A stretch of DNA of 64,000 bases, from the NCBI RefSeq assembly GCF_016599145.1, contig NZ_JAENKO010000022.1, forward strand, positions 1 to 64,000. Direction: 5' to 3'. Each line of letters begins with the position of its first letter. The first letter of the stretch is position 1. This document shows, piece by piece, positions 31,671 to 39,799 of the stretch. The translations under genes and the position numbers were made by a program. Below the pieces are notes generated by a model. The model saw only the letters and a list, made by a program, of their open reading frames with translations, had not been told where the DNA came from and did not search any database. Source of the stretch: Tomitella cavernea (GTDB lineage: Bacteria; Actinomycetota; Actinomycetes; Mycobacteriales; Mycobacteriaceae).

Positions 31671-32650
31671 CGGTTGCGGCGCGGTGTGATCCGCGCGTGG
31701 GGCAGCGGCGGCGCGGGCAGTCGGTCGATTCCCGCCGGTTCGCGGCCCACGTACCCGTGCACCTCGCCGAAGCGTGCGGAGTGTTGTTGCCATTCCTCGC
31801 GGTAGTCGGCGATGTCCTCGTGCGAGCGGCCGACGAAGTTCCACCACATGACGATCTCCTCGCCGAACGGCGGGCCGCCCAGCAGCAGCATGCGGGCGGG
31901 GACCTCGCCCAGGTTGGTGATCCGCAGCGTCGACCTGCCTGCGGCCGCGAAGCCGAGTTCGGCACGCCCCAGGCCGGTCCCGCCGAACTCGACCGCGCCA
32001 GTGTCCACGAGAAGGCCGTGCTCGAACGCCGGGTCGACATCGAGCTCGGCGCTCGCGCCCACGGGCAGCAGCAGCTCGGCTCCCAACAGTGGGGTCGCCG
32101 TCTGCACCGGCGACTCCGACCCCACGAGCGCACCGAGGAACACCCGGGCGGTGACCTGCCCCGCGCGGACCGGATCGGGGACGAAGTGCGCGAAATCGCG
32201 CGGGCCGTCGCGGTGCGCGTCCGGCAGCGCGATCCACAGCTGCGCGCCGTGCAGCACGGTGGTGGACGCGGTGGACACCTCGGAGTGGCAGATGCCGCGG
32301 CCCGCGGTCATCAGGTTCAACTCGCCCGGCCGCACCATCGCGTGCACGCCCGAGCTGTCCCGGTGCTCGATCTCGCCGGTGAACAGCCAGCTCGCCGTCT
32401 GCAGCCCGGTGTGCGGGTGCGGCGGGACGTCCATGCCGCCGGAGACGGACACGTCGTCCGGCCCGTAGTGGTCGAGGAAGCACCACGCGCCGATCAGCGA
32501 CCGCTTACGCTGCGGAAGGGTGCGCCGCACCGTCATCGCGCGGGGCCCACCCAACGGGACGTCCCGGGAGGAGATAACTTCGATCGTGTGCGCAGGCGGA
32601 TCCTCCGCTCCGCACACCACCTCCGGTGGATGCGCCTCGACGTTGCTCAT
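31667..32650 (-). CDS. Pirin family protein
   Basis: Double cupin, 327 residues from ATG 32650. The N-terminal cupin carries the metal ligands: DVPPHPHTGLQTASWLF near 75-91, HRDSSG, and HSEVS near 124. The C-terminal cupin ends GGPPFGEEIVMWWNFVGRS, a strongly conserved pirin block. Family members include quercetin dioxygenases and redox-responsive regulators, so the role here is open. Coupled to asparaginase by a 4-base overlap. Confidence 0.9.
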   Translation of the reverse strand: MSNVEAHPPEVVCGAEDPPAHTIEVISSRDVPLGGPRAMTVRRTLPQRKRSLIGAWCFLDHYGPDDVSVSGGMDVPPHPHTGLQTASWLFTGEIEHRDSSGVHAMVRPGELNLMTAGRGICHSEVSTASTTVLHGAQLWIALPDAHRDGPRDFAHFVPDPVRAGQVTARVFLGALVGSESPVQTATPLLGAELLLPVGASAELDVDPAFEHGLLVDTGAVEFGGTGLGRAELGFAAAGRSTLRITNLGEVPARMLLLGGPPFGEEIVMWWNFVGRSHEDIADYREEWQQHSARFGEVHGYVGREPAGIDRLPAPPLPHARITPRRNR

Positions 32651-32776
32651 GCCCCGATGCTGCCAGAGAACGTGGCACGCGTGCGGTCGAATCCGGACCC
32701 GCCGCGGCCCGGGCTGCAGTAGCGTCGGAGCAGAACGCTGCACGCTCCGGGCGATTCGCCGAGGAAGGTGATCACG

Positions 32777-32989
32777 ATGGGTTCAGAGGGGCACGTTTAT
32801 CGGATGACGGAGGTTGTCGGTTCCTCGCCGGACGGCACCGACGCGGCCATCCGCAACGCCGTCGCCAAGGCGTCGGAGACCATCCGCAACATCGGATGGT
32901 TCGAGGTGGTGGAGACCCGCGGTTACGTCGAGGACGACGCGGTGGCGTACATGCAGGTGACTCTGAAGATCGGTTTCCGCGTGGACTGA
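32777..32989 (+). CDS. Dodecin, flavin-binding storage protein
   Basis: A 70-residue dodecin that forms a hollow dodecamer storing riboflavin or FMN. Recognised by VYRMTEVVGSSPDGTDAAIRNAV at the start (residues 7-29), a central W in IRNIGWFEVVETRGYVED that stacks on the isoalloxazine ring, and the final YMQVTLKIGFRVD. ATG 32777 is preceded by GAGGAAGG at suitable spacing; a GTG nine bases earlier is too close to it. Confidence 0.95.
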   Translation: MGSEGHVYRMTEVVGSSPDGTDAAIRNAVAKASETIRNIGWFEVVETRGYVEDDAVAYMQVTLKIGFRVD

Positions 32990-33030
32990 CCGCCTCTGCG
33001 GCGGGCCTCCGGCAGCGGTTATGCTCGGAT

Positions 33031-33116
33031 GCGGCGATGGAACTCCGCCGAGGCCGCGCGTCGGCCTGAACCGCCCCGACCGGGGCTGATGGCTCCTTCC
33101 CTCAGAGGAAAGGAGA
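33031..33116 (+). ncRNA. Fluoride riboswitch (crcB motif) with translational expression platform
   Basis: The aptamer spans 33031-33096: GGCGATGGAACTCCGCC forms the first stem and loop, then a small extra hairpin (aggcc/ggcct), GAACCGCCCC, and the conserved 3' GGGGCTGATGGCTCC. These are the invariant blocks of the crcB RNA class that senses fluoride. Immediately after it, ctccttcc (33093-33100) can pair with ggaaaggag (33107-33115), hiding the Shine-Dalgarno of the first fluC gene. Fluoride binding would compete for GCTCC and release the ribosome site. Confidence 0.9.
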
Positions 33117-33119
33117 CCT

Positions 33120-33599
33120 GTGTCCACAGCACCGCATCGCAGGGCGGCCCTCGCTGTTCTGGTCGCCGCGGGCGGTCTCGTCGGCACTTTCGCGCGTCAC
33201 GGCCTGGACGTGCTCTTCCCCGACGACCCGGGGCAATGGCCGGTGACGACGTTCGTCGTCAACATCACCGGGGCATTCCTGCTGGGCATGCTGCTCGAAG
33301 CGCTCACCAGGTATAGGCGCGGCGCACCGGGGGGTCCGAGCGCGGATGGCCGATGGCCGACGTACGTACGTTTGGGCGTGGGCACCGGAATGCTGGGGGC
33401 CTTCACCACCTACAGCACGCTCGCGGTGGACACCGACCTGCTGCTGCACCGGGGGTCAGCGGGATCCGCCGTGTCCTATGCGCTCGCCACGGTCCTGGTC
33501 GGCGCCGTCGCCTGCGCGCTCGGCATCGCGGCGGGGGCACGGCTGGGGCAGCGTGTCGGCGGCCCGCCCGCGGCGGCCCCGGGGCGTGACCGGTCATGA
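33120..33599 (+). CDS. crcB: Fluoride ion channel CrcB/FluC, first subunit
   Basis: Four-helix membrane protein exporting fluoride, 159 residues. Contains the Fluc motifs TFVVNITGAFLLGML near 43 (asparagine pore residue) and GTGMLGAFTTYSTLAVDT near 88 with the Phe/Thr/Ser track. GTG start follows AAAGGAGA. A hydrophilic ~20-residue insert sits between helices 2 and 3, and the C-terminal tail is slightly extended. The second subunit overlaps by 4 bases; together they would make a dual-topology heterodimer. Confidence 0.95.
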   Translation: MSTAPHRRAALAVLVAAGGLVGTFARHGLDVLFPDDPGQWPVTTFVVNITGAFLLGMLLEALTRYRRGAPGGPSADGRWPTYVRLGVGTGMLGAFTTYSTLAVDTDLLLHRGSAGSAVSYALATVLVGAVACALGIAAGARLGQRVGGPPAAAPGRDRS

Positions 33600-33964
33600 C
33601 GACGCTCTGGGTCGCGCTCGCCGGCGGCGGGGGAGCCACGGCGCGGTTCCTCCTGGACGGCGCCATCACATCGCGACGCGCGCTGCGGTTCCCGTGGGCG
33701 ACGTTCACGATCAACGTGCTCGGTTCGCTGCTGCTCGGATATCTCACGGGGCTAGTCCTGTTCCAGGATGCGTCGACGGGGCTCACCGTCATCGCGGGCG
33801 CGGGATTCTGCGGCGGATTCACCACGTTCAGCACCGCGAGCGTGGAAACGGTCCGCCTGCTGGAGGCGCGCCGCTATACGGCGGGGCTGGCGAACGTCGC
33901 CGGGACGCTCGTCGTCACGGCGGGCGTTGCGGCCCTCGGCCTGTGGCTGGCCTCGGTGCCGTAG
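33596..33964 (+). CDS. crcB: Fluoride ion channel CrcB/FluC, second subunit
   Basis: Paralogue of the preceding gene, 122 residues, starting in the ATGA overlap. Motifs: TFTINVLGSLLLGYL near 38, GAGFCGGFTTFSTASVET near 67. Compact, without the insert of the first copy. Paired crcB genes encode oppositely oriented subunits that combine into one two-pore channel. Both are under the fluoride riboswitch. Confidence 0.95.
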   Translation: MTTLWVALAGGGGATARFLLDGAITSRRALRFPWATFTINVLGSLLLGYLTGLVLFQDASTGLTVIAGAGFCGGFTTFSTASVETVRLLEARRYTAGLANVAGTLVVTAGVAALGLWLASVP

Positions 33965-33970
33965 CGGCGG

Positions 33971-34000
33971 ACGGCGAGAGGGGAGACGGCGAGAGGGGAG
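33971..34000 (+). repeat. 15-bp tandem duplication carrying a Shine-Dalgarno
   Basis: Two perfect adjacent copies of acggcgagaggggag, immediately before the short universal-stress gene; each holds GAGGGGAG. Only the second is correctly spaced from the ATG at 34006. Confidence 0.9.
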
Positions 34001-34005
34001 ACGGG

Positions 34006-34221
34006 ATGGACAGGGACGACCGGTGCATCGTGGTGGGGTTCGACCGGCGGCCCGCCGGACGCGCCGCGTTGGCGAAGGCCGCGGAGATCGCGGGGATGCT
34101 GGGGGCGCCGCGGGCGGGCCTGGCGGCGGCGATGGAACGGCTCCTGGGTGACGCCGTCGCGGTGCAATTGCTCCGGCACGGCCACCGCCCGGTCCTGCTC
34201 GTACCGGAACTCTCCCGGTGA
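34006..34221 (+). CDS. Shortened universal stress protein (UspA-like)
   Basis: A 71-residue protein combining the two ends of a UspA domain. The N-terminal strand-helix IVVGFDRRPAGRAALAKAAEIA joins almost directly to the C-terminal part RLLGDAVAVQLLRHGHRPVLLVP, so roughly 70 central residues, including most of the nucleotide-binding loop, are missing. It has a good ribosome site and normal codon use. It lies 41 bases after the fluC pair, so it may be part of the fluoride-controlled transcript. It may be a functional miniature or a decaying gene after an internal deletion. Confidence 0.6.
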   Translation: MDRDDRCIVVGFDRRPAGRAALAKAAEIAGMLGAPRAGLAAAMERLLGDAVAVQLLRHGHRPVLLVPELSR

Positions 34222-34290
34222 GCGCCCCGACCGCATCGGCGTTCCCGCGCACCGCCTGTGCAAACGGTACGGGTAGGCGATGATGGGGAG

Positions 34291-35100
34291 GTGGCGGATG
34301 ACACGGACTCCTCGGCGCGGCGCTGGACCTACCTCATGGACATGGACGGCGTCCTCGTCCATGAGGAAACGCTGATCCCGGGGGCGGACGAGCTCATCTC
34401 GGAACTCACCGACGCCGGGAACCCCTTTCTGGTGCTCACCAACAACTCGATCCGCACGCCCCGCGACCTGCGCGCACGCCTGGGGCAGACGGGGCTGGAC
34501 GTGCCCGAGTCGGCCATCTGGACGTCGGCCCTCGCCACGGCGAGCTTCCTGGACTCGCAGCGGCCCCACGGCAGCGCGTACGTCGTCGGCGAGTCGGGTC
34601 TGACCACTGCGTTGCACGACGTCGGCTACGTGCTCACCGACCGCGACCCTGACTACGTGGTGCTGGGGGAGACCCGAACCTACTCGTTCGAGGCGATCAC
34701 CACGGCGATCCGCCTGGTGGAACGGGGGGCGCGGTTCATCGCCACCAACCCGGACCCGACGGGGCCGTCGCGCGACGGTTCGCTGCCCGCGACGGGTGCC
34801 GTGGCGGCGCTCATCAGCAGGGCGACGGGTCGCGAACCGTACTTCGTGGGCAAGCCGAACACTCTGATGATGCGGTCCGCGCTGCGTTCGTTGGGGTCGC
34901 ACTCGGAGCAGACGCTGATGATCGGCGACCGGATGGACACCGACGTGGTGGTGGGCCTCGAGGCGGGCATGCGGACGATCCTCGTGCTCAGCGGCATCTC
35001 CACGCGGCAGACGGTGGAGATGTACCCGTACCGGCCCACCCTCGTGGTGGACTCCGTCGCCGACCTCGTCGGGAGGACCGAGGACCCCTTCGCCCGGTGA
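34291..35100 (+). CDS. HAD-IIA family hydrolase (NagD-like)
   Basis: Sugar- or nucleotide-phosphate phosphatase of the haloacid dehalogenase superfamily, cytosolic. Motif I is [10 protein letters not shown] near residue 16, motif II in [12 protein letters not shown] near 49, motif III lysine in FVGKPNTLM near 190, and motif [17 protein letters not shown] near 212, with the C2 cap between. The C-terminus LVVDSVADL is typical for NagD/AraL. Start uncertain: GTG 34291 gives 269 residues; GTG 34258 gives 280. Confidence 0.88.
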   Translation: MADDTDSSARRWTYLMDMDGVLVHEETLIPGADELISELTDAGNPFLVLTNNSIRTPRDLRARLGQTGLDVPESAIWTSALATASFLDSQRPHGSAYVVGESGLTTALHDVGYVLTDRDPDYVVLGETRTYSFEAITTAIRLVERGARFIATNPDPTGPSRDGSLPATGAVAALISRATGREPYFVGKPNTLMMRSALRSLGSHSEQTLMIGDRMDTDVVVGLEAGMRTILVLSGISTRQTVEMYPYRPTLVVDSVADLVGRTEDPFAR

Positions 35101-35247
35101 CCGGCACCACTGCGCGCCGCGCCGCACAGTCAGGCATCGTTCCGCAGGATCCGCGGGGAGGCCATACGATCTACGTGCCGATCGACTAGTGGCGGCATCG
35201 GGCCGGGCGCGCAATGCGGCGGGACCGGGGCCGCCGTGGGAGTGGTG

Positions 35248-37389
35248 ATGGACAACGACGACGCAGGCGGGCGCCGCCCCGACGACCGGGCACATCGCCG
35301 GACCGAGCGGATGCGGGAGCCGGCAAAACGGCTGATCAAGCAGGTATCGGATCGGAGCCTGGTGCATCCGGCGCTCATTCCGGGGATCGGCGTGGAACGC
35401 ACGGGGCGGGTGTTCAACACCAGCCCGCCGGTGTTCGTCATCTCGGGGCTCCTCATCGCCGCGGTCATCGTGTGGGCGTTCGTCGCGCCGGACAACATCA
35501 AGTCCGTCGGCGACGAGTCCCTCCAGTGGGTGACGACGAACTTCGGCTGGATGTACGGCGTGCTGGCGCTGGTGATCGCCGCGTTCATGCTCGTGCTCGG
35601 CTACAGCCGTACCGGCGGCGTCCGCCTGGGCGCGGACGACGAGGAGCCAGAGTTCACCACCGTCTCGTGGGTGGCGATGCTCTTCTCCGCCGGCATGGGT
35701 ATCGGGCTGTTGTTCTACGGCCCGTACGAGCCGCTCACCTACTTCATGGACCCGCCGCACGGGTTCGAGGTGGCACCCGAGACCGTCGACGCGGCGCAGA
35801 CGGCGCTGGCGCAGACGATGCTGCACTGGGGCCCCATCGCGTGGGCGTTCTATGCGCTCGTCGGCGGCGCCATCGCCTACAGCTCCTACCGGCGCGGCCG
35901 TCCGCCGCTGATCTCTGCGATCTTCGAACCGATCTTCGGCACCCGTACGCACGGGCCGCTGGGCGCCGTCATCGACATCTTCGCGATCATCGTGACCCTG
36001 TTCGGCACCGCGATCTCGCTGGGCATCGGAGCGATGCAGATCGCGCGCGGCACCGAGGTCGTCACCGGTGCGGGTCATCTGGGCAACACCTTCATCATCG
36101 GCACGATGGCGGTGCTCACCGCGGCGTTCATCGTCTCGGCGGTGTCCGGGATCAAACGCGGCATCCGGGTGCTGTCCAACATCAACATGGTCATCGCGGG
36201 ACTGCTCGCGGTGTTCGTGTTCATCGCGGGGCCCACGCTGTTCCTGCTCAACCTCATGCCGGCCGGGGCCGCGTCGTTCTTCAACGAGCTGGGCACCATG
36301 ATCATCCGCAACGGCAACGAGGGTGGTGACACCGCGGAGTTCATGTCCGCGTGGACCACCTATTACTGGGCATGGTGGGTTTCGTGGACGCCGTTCGTCG
36401 GCATGTTCATCGCCAAGATCTCCCGCGGACGGACGCTGCGCGAGTTCGTCACCGTGGTGATCCTCGTGCCCGCGGGGGTGTGCTTCATGTGGTTCGCCGT
36501 GTTCGGCGGGACCTCGATGTGGCAGAAGATGAACGGCGAGAGCGTCGACGCCGGGGGTTCGCCGGAAGCGATGCTGTTCGGCATGCTCGACAACCTGCCG
36601 TTCGGCGCGGTCACCGCGGTGATCGCCATGGTCTCCATCGTCGTGTTCTTCGTGACCTCCGCGGATTCGGCGTCGATCGTCATGGGGTCGATGAGTCAGC
36701 GAGGAAAGCCGGAGCCGTCCACCTGGGTGACGATCTGCTGGGGCGTCCTGCTGGGGCTCACCGCGGCGTCGCTTCTGCTGGCCGGCGGCTCCGATGCGCT
36801 GGGCGGGCTGCAATCGATAATGGTGGTGTCGTCGCTGCCGTTCGCGTTCGTCATCATGGGCATGATGGTGTCCTGGGGCAAGGACCTGCGCACCGACCCG
36901 TACATGCTGCGCCGCAAGTACGCGCGCGCCGCGATCGCGCAGGGCGTGCGCCTGGGCATCGCCAACCACGGAGACGACTTCGTCTTCGGCTCCAGCGCGG
37001 TGTCGTCCGACTCGGGCGCCGGCGCCTGGCTCGACAGCCGGGATCCGGACCTCGTCGACTGGTACATCAAGGCGGCGGAGGAAGTGGGCGTGGTGGACGC
37101 AGACGACGTGCGCCGCACACTCGACCCGGGCCGCATCCAGCCGAAGGGGCCGGACCGCCCGGACCTCACCGCGTCCGGCGACCTGGCGCTGTCGACCGGC
37201 CGCAAGCTCGAACGGCTGGCACGCAAACGCGACGCCCTCGAGCGGGAGCTGCTGGACAATCGGATGCGCGAACAGGTCGTACGCCGGCAGGAGTCGTCCC
37301 GCACGCGCGGGCGCAGAGACGGCACCCGCACGTCCGGCGACGATACCCGCACGTCCGGAGACGAGGGGCCGCGGGACGGCGAGCAATAG
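35248..37389 (+). CDS. BCCT transporter (betaine/carnitine/choline)
   Basis: Imports a quaternary ammonium compound, driven by sodium or protons. 713 residues from ATG 35248 (GGGAG before it). Twelve helices; the family signature YYWAWWVSWTPFVGMFIAKI with following SRGRT lies near residues 375-400, and glycine-rich helix 3 GMGIGLLFYGPYEPLTYF near 152. A hydrophilic N-terminus of about 60 residues and a charged, Arg/Asp-rich C-terminal tail of ~150 residues, the region that senses osmolarity in BetP-like carriers. It converges on the carnitine degradation genes, making carnitine or betaine the likely substrate. Confidence 0.92.
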   Translation: MDNDDAGGRRPDDRAHRRTERMREPAKRLIKQVSDRSLVHPALIPGIGVERTGRVFNTSPPVFVISGLLIAAVIVWAFVAPDNIKSVGDESLQWVTTNFGWMYGVLALVIAAFMLVLGYSRTGGVRLGADDEEPEFTTVSWVAMLFSAGMGIGLLFYGPYEPLTYFMDPPHGFEVAPETVDAAQTALAQTMLHWGPIAWAFYALVGGAIAYSSYRRGRPPLISAIFEPIFGTRTHGPLGAVIDIFAIIVTLFGTAISLGIGAMQIARGTEVVTGAGHLGNTFIIGTMAVLTAAFIVSAVSGIKRGIRVLSNINMVIAGLLAVFVFIAGPTLFLLNLMPAGAASFFNELGTMIIRNGNEGGDTAEFMSAWTTYYWAWWVSWTPFVGMFIAKISRGRTLREFVTVVILVPAGVCFMWFAVFGGTSMWQKMNGESVDAGGSPEAMLFGMLDNLPFGAVTAVIAMVSIVVFFVTSADSASIVMGSMSQRGKPEPSTWVTICWGVLLGLTAASLLLAGGSDALGGLQSIMVVSSLPFAFVIMGMMVSWGKDLRTDPYMLRRKYARAAIAQGVRLGIANHGDDFVFGSSAVSSDSGAGAWLDSRDPDLVDWYIKAAEEVGVVDADDVRRTLDPGRIQPKGPDRPDLTASGDLALSTGRKLERLARKRDALERELLDNRMREQVVRRQESSRTRGRRDGTRTSGDDTRTSGDEGPRDGEQ

Positions 37390-37422
37390 CAGCGTCGCCC
37401 CGCGGCCCGGGTTCGGCGTCCC

Positions 37423-37890
37423 TCAGACGCCGACGGCGCGGCCGCTCCACGCCGGCGCGGGGTTCTGCGCGTCGCGCGCGGCGGCGAGCACCTCCGCCGG
37501 CAGCGGCGCCGACCCGCCCGCGTTCTGGTCAACATGCACGCCCAGAATCTCCTCGGTGGACACGACGAACGGCTCCGCGTCGCCGAGTGCGGCGGACATC
37601 GAGTGGGCCAGGTGCAGCTTCTTGCCGGCGACCCCGACGACCTCGGTGTGCACCGTCAGCGGCGCGCCCAGCGGAACCTCCTGCAGGTACCGGATGTGCG
37701 CCTCGACCGTGTAGAGCGAGCAGCCCGTGCGCTCGCGGTACTGCGGCCCCAGGCCGAGCACGTCCATCGCCTCGTCGGTGGCGTATCCGAACACGAGCAC
37801 GTAGTAGGCCTCGGACATGTGGCCGTTGTAGTCGATCCATTCCGGGCGGACCGTCGACCGGTAGGTCGACAGCGCCGGGCGCGGACTCAC
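37423..37890 (-). CDS. Hotdog thioesterase, probable betainyl-CoA thioesterase
   Basis: 4HBT-type hotdog protein, 155 residues. The catalytic block RPEWIDYNGHMSEAYYVLVF sits near residue 14, followed by the central helix and VHTEVVGVAGKKLHLAHSM. The GTG start overlaps the stop of the carnitine dehydrogenase gene (GTGA). In carnitine catabolism the thioesterase releases glycine betaine from betainyl-CoA (CdhB role). Without the neighbours only the fold could be named; with them the role is likely. Confidence 0.85.
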   Translation of the reverse strand: MSPRPALSTYRSTVRPEWIDYNGHMSEAYYVLVFGYATDEAMDVLGLGPQYRERTGCSLYTVEAHIRYLQEVPLGAPLTVHTEVVGVAGKKLHLAHSMSAALGDAEPFVVSTEEILGVHVDQNAGGSAPLPAEVLAAARDAQNPAPAWSGRAVGV

Positions 37891-38870
37891 TCCCGGCCGC
37901 CGGGGTAGTCGCGGCGGATGCTGCCGATGGCCTGGCGCACGGCGATCACCGAGGCGTCGCGCGCGCGGATCAGCTCGTCGATGGTGCGGCCCTTCGTCGC
38001 CTCGTCGACGCTGTCGACCACAGCATCCCGGAGCTTCTTGGTCAGCTCGGGTGCCTCGAGCCGGGTCCAGGGCGACTTGAGCGACGGGCCGAAGTGGTCC
38101 AGGTTGTGCGCCATGCCGCCCTGGCCCCCCGCCAGGTGGAAGGTGAGCATGGGGCCCAGCAGCGGCCACCGCAGGCCCGGGCCGTCGGTGATCGAGCGGT
38201 CGATCTGCTCGGCCGTGGCCTCGCCGTTGTCGATCATGTGCAGGGCCTCGCGCCAGAGCGCCTCCTGCAGGCGGTTGGCGATGAAACCGGGCAGCTCGCG
38301 GTCCATACGGATCACCGACTTGCCGATGAGCGTGTACCACTCGGCGGCCCAGTCGACCGCGGCCGCGGCGGTGTGCTCGCCGCCGACGACCTCCACGAGA
38401 GGGATCAGATAAGGCGGGTTGAACGGATGCCCGACGACGAGCCGCGCCGCGCCGGCCGGTGCCTCCGCGACGGCCGTCCGCGCCATCTCCGTCATGCTGT
38501 AGCCGGAGGTGGACGACCCGATGACGGCGTCCGCCGGGGCCGCGGCGGCGATGTCGGCGAGCAGCCGCTGCTTCATCTCGAGATTCTCCGGCGCGGATTC
38601 CTGGACGAACCCGACGCCCTCGAGTGCCTCTGCGAGGTCGGTGTGCACGGTCCAGGCGTCTTTGTCGGCGCCCTCGGCGAGACCGAGTTCGGTGAGTGCC
38701 GGCCACGCGTTGTCGACGAGACGTGCGAGCCGCTCACCGGCCTCCGGTGCGGGGTCCCACACGCGGACCCGGAGGCCGCGGGCGAGGAAGTAGGCGGCCC
38801 AGCCGCCGCCGATGACGCCGGCGCCCACGCAGGCGACGGTGTCGATGGTCTTCATGTCACGGAGTTCCAT
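37887..38870 (-). CDS. L-carnitine dehydrogenase
   Basis: Oxidises L-carnitine to 3-dehydrocarnitine with NAD. 327 residues, of the 3-hydroxyacyl-CoA dehydrogenase family. NAD motif VACVGAGVIGGGWAAYFLA near residue 12, catalytic IGSSTSGY and GHPFNPPYLIPLVEVVGG near 145-160, and the C-terminal dimer domain. Size and motifs fit stand-alone carnitine dehydrogenase (CdhA/LcdH). Start is ATG 38870, or 38855 (MKTIDTV). It lies between BKACE and thioesterase genes, the expected pathway order. Confidence 0.9.
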   Translation of the reverse strand: MELRDMKTIDTVACVGAGVIGGGWAAYFLARGLRVRVWDPAPEAGERLARLVDNAWPALTELGLAEGADKDAWTVHTDLAEALEGVGFVQESAPENLEMKQRLLADIAAAAPADAVIGSSTSGYSMTEMARTAVAEAPAGAARLVVGHPFNPPYLIPLVEVVGGEHTAAAAVDWAAEWYTLIGKSVIRMDRELPGFIANRLQEALWREALHMIDNGEATAEQIDRSITDGPGLRWPLLGPMLTFHLAGGQGGMAHNLDHFGPSLKSPWTRLEAPELTKKLRDAVVDSVDEATKGRTIDELIRARDASVIAVRQAIGSIRRDYPGGRE

Positions 38871-38914
38871 TACTGCTGCTTTCGATTCGGAGTGGCACGC
38901 GGTGCGGGACGGGG

Positions 38915-39799
38915 TCACTGCCGGCGGAGGCCGAGGAGCTCCCGGGTCTCCTCCGGGGTGGCGACCTGCGCTCCGAGCGAGTCGATGATCTCGCCGGCCC
39001 GCTGCACGAGCTGGGCGTTGGTGGCCTTGACCCCTTTGGACAGGTACAGGTTGTCCTCCAAGCCCACGCGCACGTGGCCACCGGCCAGCACGGAGCGGGC
39101 GACCCACTCGAACTGGTTGCGCGAGATCGCGAACGCGGTGAACTCCGCGGTCTTCGGCAGCATCGCCACCTCGGCTTCCAGCAGTGCGCCGTCGGCGGGC
39201 GCGCCGTAGGGGATGCCCTGGCAGATCTGATAGAAAGGCGGGTCGTCGAGCAGCCCCTCCTGGTGCATCACGTTGGCGAACCAGACGTTGCCGGTGTCGA
39301 AGCACTCCAGCTCCGGCTTGACGCCCAGCTCGCGAATGCGGGCCGCGCCTTCGCGCATCATGTCCGGGGTGGAGATGTAAGTGGAGCTTCCCTCGCCGAA
39401 GTTGAGCGTGCCGCAGTCGAGCGTGCAGATCTCCGGCCGCAGCGCCTCGACGTGCTCGAGGCGGGTGGCCTGGCTGACCAGGTCGGTGCCCTCCACGTGC
39501 TGCATCGGGTTCTGCGGGTCGATCACGTAGTCGCCGCCCATGCCCGCGGTCATGTTGATCACCGGGTCCACATCCGACGCGCCGATCAGGCGTTGGACCT
39601 CGGCGTAGTACTCGGTCTTGCGGGAGCCGAGGGTGGTCCGGGGGTCGCGCACGTGGATATGGACGATGGATGCGCCGGCGCGCGCCGCGGCGATTGCGGA
39701 GTCGGCGATCTGCTGCGGGGTGACGGGCACGTGCTCGGACCGGCCGGCGGTGTCGCCGGCCCCGGTGACGGCGCAGGTGAGGATGACGTGACGGTTCAT
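38915..39799 (-). CDS. BKACE family beta-keto acid cleavage enzyme, dehydrocarnitine type
   Basis: Zinc TIM-barrel enzyme (DUF849, formerly 3-keto-5-aminohexanoate cleavage enzyme), 294 residues. Metal ligands in ASIVHIHVRDP near 46; NMTAGMGG near 83 and CGTLNFGEG near 128 are typical. In carnitine pathways the enzyme joins dehydrocarnitine with acetyl-CoA to give betainyl-CoA and acetoacetate (CdhC role). It is first of the three catabolic genes and overlaps the regulator stop by 4 bases, so the regulator heads the operon. Confidence 0.92.
   Translation of the reverse strand: MNRHVILTCAVTGAGDTAGRSEHVPVTPQQIADSAIAAARAGASIVHIHVRDPRTTLGSRKTEYYAEVQRLIGASDVDPVINMTAGMGGDYVIDPQNPMQHVEGTDLVSQATRLEHVEALRPEICTLDCGTLNFGEGSSTYISTPDMMREGAARIRELGVKPELECFDTGNVWFANVMHQEGLLDDPPFYQICQGIPYGAPADGALLEAEVAMLPKTAEFTAFAISRNQFEWVARSVLAGGHVRVGLEDNLYLSKGVKATNAQLVQRAGEIIDSLGAQVATPEETRELLGLRRQ

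Noticed and set aside
33874-37386. 1170-residue minus-strand frame opposite the BCCT and HAD genes
   Set aside because: A high-GC shadow: the plus strand encodes complete BCCT and HAD motifs and the antisense protein is His/Arg/Asp low-complexity.
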